NCBI GenBank assembly: GCA_011049955.1
Contig: DRGV01000099.1
Location: 1-9,293 of the forward strand
Origin: a bacterium
GTDB taxonomy: Bacteria; UBP18; UBA7526
DNA length: 9,293 bases
Direction of reading: 5' to 3'
Of this stretch, positions 1-6,280 are shown one piece after another. A program made the position numbers and the translations under genes. Below the pieces are notes generated by a model, which had not been told where the DNA came from, ran no database searches, and saw only the letters and a program-made list of their open reading frames with translations. The first letter of the stretch is position 1; each line of letters starts with the position of its first letter.

Positions 1-197
1 GCCCCATAGAGCATACTAATGGCTGCCAATTCCGATTCCGACTGGATGAAGACCCCTCCTACCTGGGGCATTTTTTCTGCCATATAAGCAATAAGTTCAT
101 TTTGGGGGGTAATAGGATAACCGGCATAGAAACGACACCCGGCGGCAATTGCTCCTTCGCCAATGGCCTCATTCCCCATCATTAGTTTTTTAGCCAT
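1..197 (-). CDS. vorB: VorB-type 2-oxoacid:ferredoxin oxidoreductase alpha subunit, N-terminal part (cut by window edge)
   Basis: Only the first 65 codons lie in the window; the gene continues past the left edge. The product begins MAKKLMMGNEAIGEGAIAAG and carries GYPITPQNE near residues 25-33 and ESELAAIS near residues 53-60. These are the hallmark motifs of the N-terminal pyrimidine-binding domain in the alpha subunit of TPP-dependent 2-oxoacid:ferredoxin oxidoreductases. The GYPITPQNE form is the one I associate with VorB (3-methyl-2-oxobutanoate type). The enzyme oxidatively decarboxylates a 2-oxoacid with CoA in the cytoplasm and reduces ferredoxin. The ATG at 197 is preceded by AAGGAAA at a suitable distance. 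The small ferredoxin upstream (317-520) is its expected delta-type partner. Exact substrate (branched-chain, 2-oxoglutarate or pyruvate) cannot be decided from 65 residues. Confidence 0.9.
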   Translation of the reverse strand, partial: MAKKLMMGNEAIGEGAIAAGCRFYAGYPITPQNELIAYMAEKMPQVGGVFIQSESELAAISMLYG

Positions 198-316
198 AAC
201 AATTTCCTTTTAGGTAAACCCCGCTTTCTTTGAATCGGAGAATCGGAGAAACGGAGAATTTGCATTTTGCATTTTTCATTTTTTAACTTTTCTCACTTTC
301 TCACTTTTTCTTGTTT
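198..316. repeat. Short-word repeat spacer between ferredoxin and vorB
   Basis: On the plus strand this 119-nt gap is made of consecutive imperfect tandem words. GAATCGGA-like octamers occupy 232-255 (three units). TTTGCAT-like heptamers follow at 259-286 (four units), then TCTCACTT octamers at 291-306 (two units). The vorB ribosome binding site lies at its left end. The 16-mer at 292-307 recurs exactly at 5318-5333. I see no convincing promoter or terminator here. Confidence 0.7.
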
Positions 317-520
317 CTATTTCCAGACCTCAATAGCAATATCGGGACAGATTAAGTAGCAGAGCCCACAGGCAGTACATTCTTCCCCCTTTACCGGCTC
401 GGCTGAATGATATCCTTTACTATTTAATCTCTGGGACATAGTGATTAAGTTCTTGGGGCAGACTGGGATGCAGAACTCACACCCCTTGCATCTTTCCTTA
501 TCGATTACGATCTTAGCCAC
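317..520 (-). CDS. Two-cluster [4Fe-4S] ferredoxin, likely delta subunit of the adjacent 2-oxoacid:ferredoxin oxidoreductase
   Basis: This 67-residue protein has two ferredoxin motifs. The first is C11-x2-C14-x2-C17-x3-C21-P and the second is C48-x2-C51-x2-C54-x3-C58-P, so it should bind two [4Fe-4S] clusters. Length and layout fit the small PorD/VorD/KorD-type subunit that carries electrons from the catalytic subunits of 2-oxoacid:ferredoxin oxidoreductases. The next gene downstream (197 to the left edge) is a VorB-type alpha subunit, which supports that role. The start is GTG at 518-520, not ATG. It is chosen because AGGAGA sits about 5 nt upstream and because MAKIVIDKERCKGC is a normal start for this family. 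A free-standing electron carrier is the alternative. Confidence 0.92.
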   Translation of the reverse strand: MAKIVIDKERCKGCEFCIPVCPKNLITMSQRLNSKGYHSAEPVKGEECTACGLCYLICPDIAIEVWK

Positions 521-626
521 TCAAATCTCCTGTAAGGTAATATGAATTAACATTGAACATTGAGCATTAAACATTGAATAATGAACAATTTTTCATTGTT
601 ACTTGTTCCTTATTACTTGCTACTTA
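521..626. repeat. Heptamer-array spacer between nadK and ferredoxin, running into the nadK 3' end
   Basis: On the plus strand 550-584 is five imperfect copies of the heptamer ACATTGA. AACAAT (584-589) and ATTGTT (595-600) form a 6-bp hairpin with a 5-nt loop. A second heptamer array of TTACTTG type occupies 599-626 in four units. The second array crosses the nadK stop codon (613-615) and encodes the last residues of NadK. The ferredoxin ribosome binding site lies at the left end. The hairpin has no T-tract after it on the transcribed strand, so I do not call it a terminator. Confidence 0.75.
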
Positions 627-1488
627 ATGGAGTGATTCCTCCCCATTTTAATTTCTTCCTTAATACCTGATAGTAGCTCTTCCTTTTAGGAACGATGAGC
701 CCTATCTTAGAGGGCGCCTTCCTTATTCTGATGACATCCCTCTCCTTCAATTTAATCACTTCCTGGCCATCCAGGGTAAGGGCAACATCTGGGTGAGAAG
801 AAGCGATCCTTATCCTGATCTCTTCTTCTCCAGAGATGATGAGGGGACGGTTGGTCAAGGTATGGGGACAGATAGGGGTGAGGATGATGACTGGAATGCC
901 CGGATGGACGATGGGTCCTCCAGCAGAAAGAGAATGGGCAGTAGACCCAGTAGAGGTAGAGATGATGAGTCCATCTGCAGCATAAGTAGTGAGATACTCT
1001 TTCCCGATGAAAGCATCCAATCTGATCAGCCGGGAAAGAACTCCCTTGGTAATTACGCAATCGTTCAGGGCAGTAGATGTGGCTATCCTCTTTCTCCCCC
1101 TATAGAGGGTGGCCTCAAGGCCTATCCTTTTCTCCAGTCGATATCTATCTGCTAAAACGTCGCTCAGAGTTTTGTAAAGTTCACCCAAAGTAACCTCAGT
1201 AAGAAAGCCCAACCCTCCCAGGTTTACTCCCAGAATGGGAATCTCTTTTCCTTTAAGCATCCTTACTGCCCTCAAAAGAGTTCCATCCCCACCCAGGGCA
1301 ATGATTAGATCACATCTTTGATAGGCTCTATTATCCTTTACTCCAAGTCTGGGTCGCTGAACGAGCCTGGCGCTTATTTTTTCGAGGATGATCGACTTTC
1401 TTCTCTTATTTAGATAATTAACAAGTTTTCTTAGGGTTCCCCTTGCTTGGGGCTTTTTGGGATTGATAATAATTCCAATTTTGTTCAC
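613..1488 (-). CDS. nadK: NAD kinase (ATP/polyphosphate-dependent NAD+ phosphorylation)
   Basis: This 291-residue protein matches the NAD kinase family, whose members are usually 270-310 residues. It phosphorylates NAD+ on the adenosine ribose to make NADP+, the cell's only source of NADP. Visible motifs in order are GGDGT at 66-70 with catalytic Asp68, GVNLGGLGFLTEV at 87-99, N142-D143, TGSTAHSLSAGGPI at 180-193, PICPHTLTNRPLI at 205-217 and DGQ at 240-242. His185 stands where most bacterial members have Tyr. The start is GTG at 1486-1488; GGAGG lies 7 nt upstream inside the last codons of tlyA, whose stop is only 3 nt away, so translation is probably coupled. The last residues (about LSSK) are encoded by repeat DNA of the following spacer. 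Confidence 0.97.
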   Translation of the reverse strand: MNKIGIIINPKKPQARGTLRKLVNYLNKRRKSIILEKISARLVQRPRLGVKDNRAYQRCDLIIALGGDGTLLRAVRMLKGKEIPILGVNLGGLGFLTEVTLGELYKTLSDVLADRYRLEKRIGLEATLYRGRKRIATSTALNDCVITKGVLSRLIRLDAFIGKEYLTTYAADGLIISTSTGSTAHSLSAGGPIVHPGIPVIILTPICPHTLTNRPLIISGEEEIRIRIASSHPDVALTLDGQEVIKLKERDVIRIRKAPSKIGLIVPKRKSYYQVLRKKLKWGGITPLSSK

Positions 1489-1491
1489 TAT

Positions 1492-2286
1492 TCATCCTCC
1501 ATGAGCTTGGCTAACCACTTCTCTTATTCTTCCTGGGATATGCTCTATTTCTTTTCCTTCTCTTACTAAATGGATAAAATATTCTATATTTCCTGCCGGG
1601 CCCTTTAAGGGTGAAGGGATTAATCCTTTTGTCTTAAGACCGATCTCTTTCGCCTTATCTATAACCTTAAGAATTACCTCTCTGTGAACTCCGGGATCTC
1701 TTACTACCCCTCCTTTCTTTACCTTTTCTCTCCCGGCTTCGAATTGGGGTTTAATAAGAGTAACAATTTCTCCTTTTAGAGTCAAAAGATTGTCAATTCT
1801 TTCTAAGACTTTGGTCAGGGAGATGAAAGAGAGATCCAGGGTAACGAGGTCTACTTCTTCTTTTAATTCCTCTTTTTTTAAATAACGAATATTTCTTCTC
1901 TCCAGCACTACTACCCGAGGATCCCTCCTCAATCTCCAGGCCAACTGACCATAGCCCACGTCAACAGCATAGACCTTCTTTGCCCCATGTTTCAAGAGAC
2001 AGTCAGTGAATCCTCCAGTAGAAGCCCCGGCATCCAGGGTTATCTTCTCTTTTATATCAATCCTGAATTCTTTTAATGCTTTCTCTAACTTCTCTCCTCC
2101 CCGACTGACATAGGGGCTTCTTTTTTTAACCCCTATCCTTGCCCCACTCTCCACCCTGGTTCCCGGCTTATCTATCCTCTTCCCCTCTAAATAGACCTCT
2201 CCCGCCAGGATGGCCCTTATCGCCTTCGCTCTCGAAGAAAAGAACCCCCTTCTAAAGAGGAGTCTATCTAAGCGCTCTTTAGCCAT
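1492..2286 (-). CDS. tlyA: TlyA-family rRNA 2'-O-ribose methyltransferase
   Basis: This 264-residue protein has an N-terminal S4 RNA-binding domain (about residues 4-60) followed by an FtsJ/RrmJ-like SAM methyltransferase domain. Motif SRGGEKL is at 61-67 and the SAM-binding stretch LDAGASTGGFTD at 84-95. The catalytic K-D-K-E tetrad described for mycobacterial TlyA can be placed at K66, D151, K179 and E235, with a constant offset. Family members 2'-O-methylate cytidines in 16S and/or 23S rRNA; some relatives were called hemolysins, which is probably misleading. Its ATG (2284-2286) lies 19 nt inside the dxs 3' end, with no strong ribosome binding site, suggesting coupling to dxs. nadK follows after 3 nt. 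The tlyA-nadK order is common in bacteria. Confidence 0.96.
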   Translation of the reverse strand: MAKERLDRLLFRRGFFSSRAKAIRAILAGEVYLEGKRIDKPGTRVESGARIGVKKRSPYVSRGGEKLEKALKEFRIDIKEKITLDAGASTGGFTDCLLKHGAKKVYAVDVGYGQLAWRLRRDPRVVVLERRNIRYLKKEELKEEVDLVTLDLSFISLTKVLERIDNLLTLKGEIVTLIKPQFEAGREKVKKGGVVRDPGVHREVILKVIDKAKEIGLKTKGLIPSPLKGPAGNIEYFIHLVREGKEIEHIPGRIREVVSQAHGG

Positions 2287-4127
2287 TTCTTAATGGTCTT
2301 TAATATCCCTTGAGATGTAAGGCCATACTTGGAAAGAAGGATATTGCGCGAGCCATGTTCTAAGAATCCGTTTGGCAGACCGATACATTTCACCTTAATA
2401 TTGTTCAAGCCCTCTTCCTCTAAAAGCTCTAAGACCCTTGTTCCTACTCCCCCCTCCAGAATCCCTTCTTCAACAACAATTATTTTACCATACTCCTTAG
2501 CTAAAGTGGTAATTATTTTTTTATCCAAAGGTTTGGCGAAGCGCAGATTAACTAAGGTAGCATTCAATTCTTCTGCCACTTTTAACGCTGGATAGACTAG
2601 AGAACCCAGGGCAAAGATGACTAAACCTTCCCCTCTGCGTAAAATTTCGGCCTTACCAATGGGCAGAGCCCTAAGTTTCCTATCCAGTTTTACTCCTCTT
2701 CCTTCTTCCTTGGGATAGCGTAGAGCGATAGGGCCATTATGCTTTAAGCCGGTATAGAGCATATGGCAGAGTTCGTTCTCATCCTTGGGGGCCATCAAGA
2801 TCAGATTGGGAATATGGGAAAGATAGGCGATATCGAATATCCCCTGATGAGTTGCTCCATCCCCTTCCACAATGCCTGCCCGATCGATGGCGAAGAGAAC
2901 AGGCAGGTTCTGAAGACAGACGTCGTGGAGCACCTGATCATAGGCCCTCTGTAAAAAGGTAGAGTAAATGGCAACCACTGGTTTTAAGCCATTTACTGCC
3001 AATCCAGCAGCAAAGGTGACGGCATGCTGCTCAGCAATCCCCACATCAAAGAACCGGTCAGGAAACTCGTCCCTAAGAATTTCCAGGCCTGTCCCCCATT
3101 CCATGGCAGCAGTGATCCCGACTATCCTCTTATCTCTTCTGGCCAGTTTGAGTAAGATTTCTCCAAAGACCTGGGTATAGGTAGGCCGTTTCTTTGCCTC
3201 CTTCGCCTTTCCTAACTTGATATCGAAAGGACCCAACCCATGAAACTTAGCAGGCTCTTTCTCTGCCAATCTGTATCCCTTGCCTTTTTTAGTAATAATA
3301 TGAACCAGAATCGGTCCCTCTAACTTCTTCACCATCTCCAGGGTCTCGATGAGATGGGTTAGATTATGGCCATCCACTGGTCCAAAATATCTGAATCCCA
3401 GCTCCTCAAACCAGATGCTGGGAATGAAGAGATTCTTCAGCCCTTCTTCAAATCTTCGGGCAAACTTCAAGGCCCGGGACCCGATGACCGGGGTCTTCCT
3501 CACCAGATACTGAGTCCTCCGCCTTAGCCTATTATATAACGGGGTAGCCATAAGTTTATTCAAGTAGATTGACAGGGCGCCCACATTCTTTGAGATGGAC
3601 ATCTCATTATCATTCAAAATGACCAAGAGGTTGGTTCCCAGGGCTCCTGCTTGATTCAGGGCCTCAAAGGCCATTCCCCCGGAAAAGGAGGCATCTCCAA
3701 TAACAGCGGCCACAGTATAATCTTCATTCTTTATGTCCCGAGCCTTGGCCATTCCCAGGGCGGCGGAGATGGAGGTTGAGGAGTGTCCGGTGCCAAAGGC
3801 GTCGTATCTACTCTCTTCCCTTCTGGGGAATCCGCTTAGTCCCTTGTGCTGTCTGAGAGTGGAAAATTTCTTTCTCCTGCCAGTAAGGAGTTTATGGGCA
3901 TATGTCTGATGCCCCACATCCCAGATAACCTTATCCCGGGGGGTATTTAAAACATAGTGAAGGGCGATGGTTAGTTCCACTACCCCTAAATTGGGAGCCA
4001 GATGGCCTCCGGTCTTCGATACCGTAGAGATAATCTCCTCCCTGATCTCAGAAGCAAGATGGGACAATTCACCGATACTTAAATCTTTTAAATCCTTGGG
4101 ACTATTAATTTTGTCTAAGTAACGCAC
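2268..4127 (-). CDS. dxs: 1-deoxy-D-xylulose-5-phosphate synthase
   Basis: This TPP enzyme condenses pyruvate with glyceraldehyde 3-phosphate to DXP, the first step of the MEP isoprenoid pathway and a precursor for thiamine and pyridoxal. Counting from the start used here (619 aa, normal for the family), GGHLAPNLGVVE falls at 40-51, GHSSTSISAALGMA at 114-127 and the TPP/Mg motif GDAS...NDN at 144-174. GPVDGHN is at 249-255, IAEQHAVTFAAG with the catalytic Glu at 364-375, and DRAGIVEGDGATHQG at 415-429. The start is the GTG at 4127, giving the family-typical opening VRYLDKINSPKDL, with GAGG 9 nt upstream. A frame-open TTG at 4151 adds 8 residues but has no ribosome binding site. The usual AAMPxGTG segment reads AAMEWGTG here. 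The gene overlaps tlyA by 19 nt. Confidence 0.95.
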   Translation of the reverse strand: MRYLDKINSPKDLKDLSIGELSHLASEIREEIISTVSKTGGHLAPNLGVVELTIALHYVLNTPRDKVIWDVGHQTYAHKLLTGRRKKFSTLRQHKGLSGFPRREESRYDAFGTGHSSTSISAALGMAKARDIKNEDYTVAAVIGDASFSGGMAFEALNQAGALGTNLLVILNDNEMSISKNVGALSIYLNKLMATPLYNRLRRRTQYLVRKTPVIGSRALKFARRFEEGLKNLFIPSIWFEELGFRYFGPVDGHNLTHLIETLEMVKKLEGPILVHIITKKGKGYRLAEKEPAKFHGLGPFDIKLGKAKEAKKRPTYTQVFGEILLKLARRDKRIVGITAAMEWGTGLEILRDEFPDRFFDVGIAEQHAVTFAAGLAVNGLKPVVAIYSTFLQRAYDQVLHDVCLQNLPVLFAIDRAGIVEGDGATHQGIFDIAYLSHIPNLILMAPKDENELCHMLYTGLKHNGPIALRYPKEEGRGVKLDRKLRALPIGKAEILRRGEGLVIFALGSLVYPALKVAEELNATLVNLRFAKPLDKKIITTLAKEYGKIIVVEEGILEGGVGTRVLELLEEEGLNNIKVKCIGLPNGFLEHGSRNILLSKYGLTSQGILKTIKKWLKSA

Positions 4128-4136
4128 CAGGATATA

Positions 4137-4145
4137 CCTCACCTC
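4137..4145 (-). promoter_or_regulatory. Ribosome binding site deciding the dxs start
   Basis: On the minus strand this reads GAGGTGAGG, two Shine-Dalgarno-like GAGG cores. The nearer core is 9 nt from the GTG at 4127. It lies inside the extra codons that a TTG start at 4151 would use, which argues for the shorter protein. Confidence 0.55.
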
Positions 4146-4201
4146 ATTCAATGAAGAGTAAATTTACAAATTACAAGCACCAAATTATCCCTCATATACA
4201 T

Positions 4202-4234
4202 TCGGGACAGGCAATATCCCGAGCGAAGCGAGGG
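4202..4234. other. Two overlapping GC-rich hairpins in the folD-dxs spacer
   Basis: TCGGGA (4202-4207) pairs with TCCCGA (4217-4222) around a 9-nt loop. Overlapping it, CCCGAGCGAAGCGAGGG (4218-4234) can pair CCC with GGG and GC with GC across a GAA loop, with GA/GA mismatches between. Its core GCGAAGC is known as an exceptionally stable DNA mini-hairpin. The two structures use the same CCCGA and so exclude each other. No T-tract follows on either strand. Confidence 0.6.
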
Positions 4235-4378
4235 GCAAACAATATACAATGACCAAAATTACAATGACCAAAACGGTCTGTTGTTTGGAACATTTGGTAA
4301 TTTGAATTTGGAATTTGTTTGTGATTTGTATATTGTGATTTGTTATTTGTTTGTATCTTGTTTCTTGGTGATTGGTTA

Positions 4379-5242
4379 TTACTTTTCTTGCTTTAATTTT
4401 GCATTGATTTTTCTGCTTTCTGCTGCCTCTATGACATTTTTAAGGAGCATAATAATGGTCATGGGACCCACCCCACCAGGAACAGGTGTGATGTGGGAGA
4501 CTTTTTCTTTTATTCTCTTAAAATCAACATCCCCCATAATTCTATTGCCTACTCTATTTATTCCCACATCGATGACCACTGAATTTTCCTTCACCATCCC
4601 TTCCCTGATGAACTCTGGCTTTCCTATGGCAACAACTAAGATATCCGCCTCTTTAGTGATTAAATCTAAATCTTTAGTCTTAGAGTGGCAGATGGCGACC
4701 GTGGCATCTTCCTTTAAGAAGAGAAGGGCAAGAGGCTTTCCTACAATATTACTCCGGCCTACCACTACTACCCTCTTTCCCTTGAGCGAGATAAGATATC
4801 TACTTAAGAGTTCCATGATCCCTCTTGGGGTGGCGGGAATGAATAGGGGATTCCCTTTTAGTAGCCTTCCCATATTCAGGGGATGGAAGCCATCCACATC
4901 CTTTTCTGGAGAGATCTTCTCCAGCATCCTTTTCTCATCGAGATGCTTAGGCAGAGGGAGTTGAAGGACAATCCCGTCTATCCTGGAGTTACTGTTTAAC
5001 TTTTTTATCAATTCTATCAATTCATCCTGCGAGGTATTCTCTTTTAGGGTATGCTCCTCAAAATAGATCCCCACTTCTTCTGCTCTCTTCTTCTTATTCC
5101 GAATATAGATTAGAGAAGAGGGATCCTCTCCAACCCTTATGACCGCCACCCCAGGAATAATTCCTTCTTCCTTTACTTTTAGAGAGAGTTCTTTTTGGAT
5201 CTCCTGGGCGGTTCTCTTTCCATCTAAAATTATGGCGACCAT
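4379..5242 (-). CDS. folD: Bifunctional methylenetetrahydrofolate dehydrogenase / methenyltetrahydrofolate cyclohydrolase
   Basis: FolD interconverts 5,10-methylene-, 5,10-methenyl- and 10-formyl-tetrahydrofolate in the cytoplasm using NAD(P). From the start used here the protein is 287 aa, normal for the family. Visible features are the catalytic Y46-x3-K50 pair, the folate-site VLQLPLP at 92-98 and KDVDGFHPLN at 114-123. The nucleotide-binding GRSNIVGKP is at 162-170 and the signature PVPGGVGPMT at 253-262. The common PCTPxG motif reads PATPRG (136-141). The ATG at 5242 gives the standard opening MVAIILDGK, with GGAG 10 nt upstream. An in-frame GTG at 5314 would add 24 residues unlike the family. 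The final residues (about INAKLKQEK) fall in spacer-type repeat DNA. With the cyclo-ligase at 8042-8608 it feeds one-carbon folate metabolism. Confidence 0.95.
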   Translation of the reverse strand: MVAIILDGKRTAQEIQKELSLKVKEEGIIPGVAVIRVGEDPSSLIYIRNKKKRAEEVGIYFEEHTLKENTSQDELIELIKKLNSNSRIDGIVLQLPLPKHLDEKRMLEKISPEKDVDGFHPLNMGRLLKGNPLFIPATPRGIMELLSRYLISLKGKRVVVVGRSNIVGKPLALLFLKEDATVAICHSKTKDLDLITKEADILVVAIGKPEFIREGMVKENSVVIDVGINRVGNRIMGDVDFKRIKEKVSHITPVPGGVGPMTIIMLLKNVIEAAESRKINAKLKQEK

Positions 5243-5318
5243 CTTTGTATTACTCCAATCAGAGGCTGATTTACTCTTGACGGATATTCTGTGCTTTTCA
5301 TTAATCTTTCCCACCTGC
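5243..5318. promoter_or_regulatory. ymdB-folD gap with a small hairpin in front of the folD ribosome binding site
   Basis: AATCAG (5257-5262) and CTGATT (5266-5271) form a perfect 6-bp stem with a 3-nt loop. On the transcribed minus strand it is followed directly by GGAG (5253-5256), then 10 nt and the folD ATG. The hairpin could affect access to the ribosome binding site; this is inference. The right edge of the gap belongs to a repeated AAAGTGAG-type word shared with 292-307. Confidence 0.45.
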
Positions 5319-6104
5319 TCACTTTCTCACTTTCTCCTGAATTCTCTCTATGTTCTTCGCCTTCCCCGTCTTATTATCTATGGTAATTACTACTCCCTGG
5401 AGGTAGATATTTTTCTTCTCGACCTCAAACCTAATCGGTATCTGGGTTAAGAATCTCTTTAGGGCAATCTCGGTCTTTATCCCAATCACAGAGTTAAGGG
5501 AGCCCACCATTCCCAAATCTGTGATATAGGCCGTCCCCTTAGGCAGGACCCTTTCATCTGCTGTCGGGATATGGGTATGGGTCCCCACTACGGCGCTTAC
5601 CCTTCCATCGAGATACCAGCCTATGGCCGTCTTCTCGCTAGTAATCTCACCATGTATATCGACGATGATGATCTTGGTTTTCCTGGATAGCTTTTCAATC
5701 TCTTCATCTGCCTTTCTGAAGGGGCAGTCTAACTCGGCTAAAAAGACTCTCCCCATAAGGTTTAGAACCCCAACTTTATCTTCTTTTCCTACGGAAAAGA
5801 TGCAGGAGCCCTTCCCCGGCACGAGAGGGGGATAGTTTGCTGGCCTTAAGAGATAGGGATCTTTATTCAGGGTTCCATAGATTTCCTTATGTTTCCAGAC
5901 GTGATTCCCACTGGTAATGACATCGATACCCAATAAGTGAAGCTCCTGGGTGATCTGGGAGGTAATTCCTATACCCCCGGCAGCATTTTCACCATTGACA
6001 ATTACCATATCGATTCTGTGCTTTCTCTTCAATTTGGGAAGAAGGTCGGCAATTGCTCTTCTTCCCGGCTTCCCGATAATGTCCCCAATGACTAAGATGT
6101 TCAT
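5319..6104 (-). CDS. ymdB: YmdB-family (TIGR00282) metallophosphoesterase, probable cyclic-nucleotide phosphodiesterase
   Basis: This 261-residue protein opens MNILVIGDIIGKPGR and matches the YmdB/DR1281 family in length and motifs. Metal ligands of the two-metal site can be placed at D8, E39, N40 (NGENAAGG), N67 and H68 (SGNHVW), H151 (DIHGE) and H176/H178 (GTHTH). Studied members hydrolyse cyclic nucleotides such as 2',3'-cAMP and, in Bacillus subtilis, affect biofilm and motility decisions; the substrate here is inferred. The ATG at 6104 has GGAGG 4 nt upstream. rny lies immediately upstream, a pairing conserved in many bacteria, and fits because RNA decay can yield 2',3'-cyclic nucleotides. 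The last residues (about EKVRK) are encoded by a repeat word also present in the ferredoxin-vorB spacer. Confidence 0.95.
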   Translation of the reverse strand: MNILVIGDIIGKPGRRAIADLLPKLKRKHRIDMVIVNGENAAGGIGITSQITQELHLLGIDVITSGNHVWKHKEIYGTLNKDPYLLRPANYPPLVPGKGSCIFSVGKEDKVGVLNLMGRVFLAELDCPFRKADEEIEKLSRKTKIIIVDIHGEITSEKTAIGWYLDGRVSAVVGTHTHIPTADERVLPKGTAYITDLGMVGSLNSVIGIKTEIALKRFLTQIPIRFEVEKKNIYLQGVVITIDNKTGKAKNIERIQEKVRK

Positions 6105-6280
6105 CTATCCTCCGATAAAGCAATAATTGGCAAAATTCGAAATACTAATCTCTAAATCCTAAACAAATTCTAAATTCAAATATCTAAATTCAAAACTATT
6201 TGTTTCTGTTTAGAACATTTGGATTTTGAACATTTGGTATTGTTTCGGATTTCGGATTTCGTGCTTAGGATTTATATGAG
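6105..6280. repeat. Fold-back heptamer repeat spacer between rny and ymdB
   Basis: This 176-nt gap holds no gene. On the plus strand 6135-6197 is nine consecutive imperfect heptamers (ATACTAA, CTAAATT and CAAATAT types) in strict 7-nt register. The right arm has complementary-sense words: GAACATTTGG twice (6213-6222, 6228-6237) and TTTCGGA heptamers from 6243. TAAATCCTAA (6153-6162) and TTAGGATTTA (6265-6274) are perfect 10-bp inverted repeats framing the spacer. The ymdB ribosome binding site is at its left edge. No clear promoter or terminator is visible. Confidence 0.75.

Larger units (their letters stand above)
4128..4378. repeat. Repeat-filled spacer between folD and dxs with opposing heptamer arms and GC-rich hairpins
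   Basis: This 251-nt gap holds no gene. On the plus strand the left arm is a heptamer array (AAATTAC type, 4161-4188). Next come two overlapping GC-rich hairpins (4202-4234), then two exact 14-nt copies of TACAATGACCAAAA at 4245-4258 and 4260-4273. The right arm is an array of TGATTTG-type heptamers in near-perfect 7-nt register from 4322 to about 4377, continuing into the folD 3' end. The right-arm words are roughly complementary to the left-arm words, so the spacer can fold back on itself. The decamer GAACATTTGG at 4288-4297 also occurs twice at 6213-6237. The dxs ribosome binding site occupies the left edge. Confidence 0.75.

Noticed and set aside
584..600. Rho-independent terminator after nadK
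   Set aside because: The 6-bp AT-only stem is weak and no T-tract follows it on the transcribed strand.
550..626. CRISPR-like array
   Set aside because: The units are 7-nt words with no spacers of fixed length, and no cas gene is present.
793..1155. Plus-strand open frame of 120 codons inside nadK
   Set aside because: It is antisense to the conserved core of NAD kinase and its product has no recognisable motif.
4128..4151. Longer Dxs starting at a TTG at 4151
   Set aside because: No ribosome binding site precedes the TTG, and the GAGGTGAGG that serves the GTG at 4127 would lie inside the extra codons. It is still possible, differing by only 8 residues.
4281..4964. Plus-strand open frame of 227 codons
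   Set aside because: It runs antisense to folD and through the repeat spacer, and its product is low-complexity hydrophobic sequence with no recognisable family.
5240..5314. Longer FolD starting at a GTG at 5314 (24 extra residues)
   Set aside because: The extra residues do not resemble FolD, the GTG is 4 nt after the ymdB stop inside repeat-type sequence with no good ribosome binding site, and the ATG at 5242 gives the family-typical start and length.
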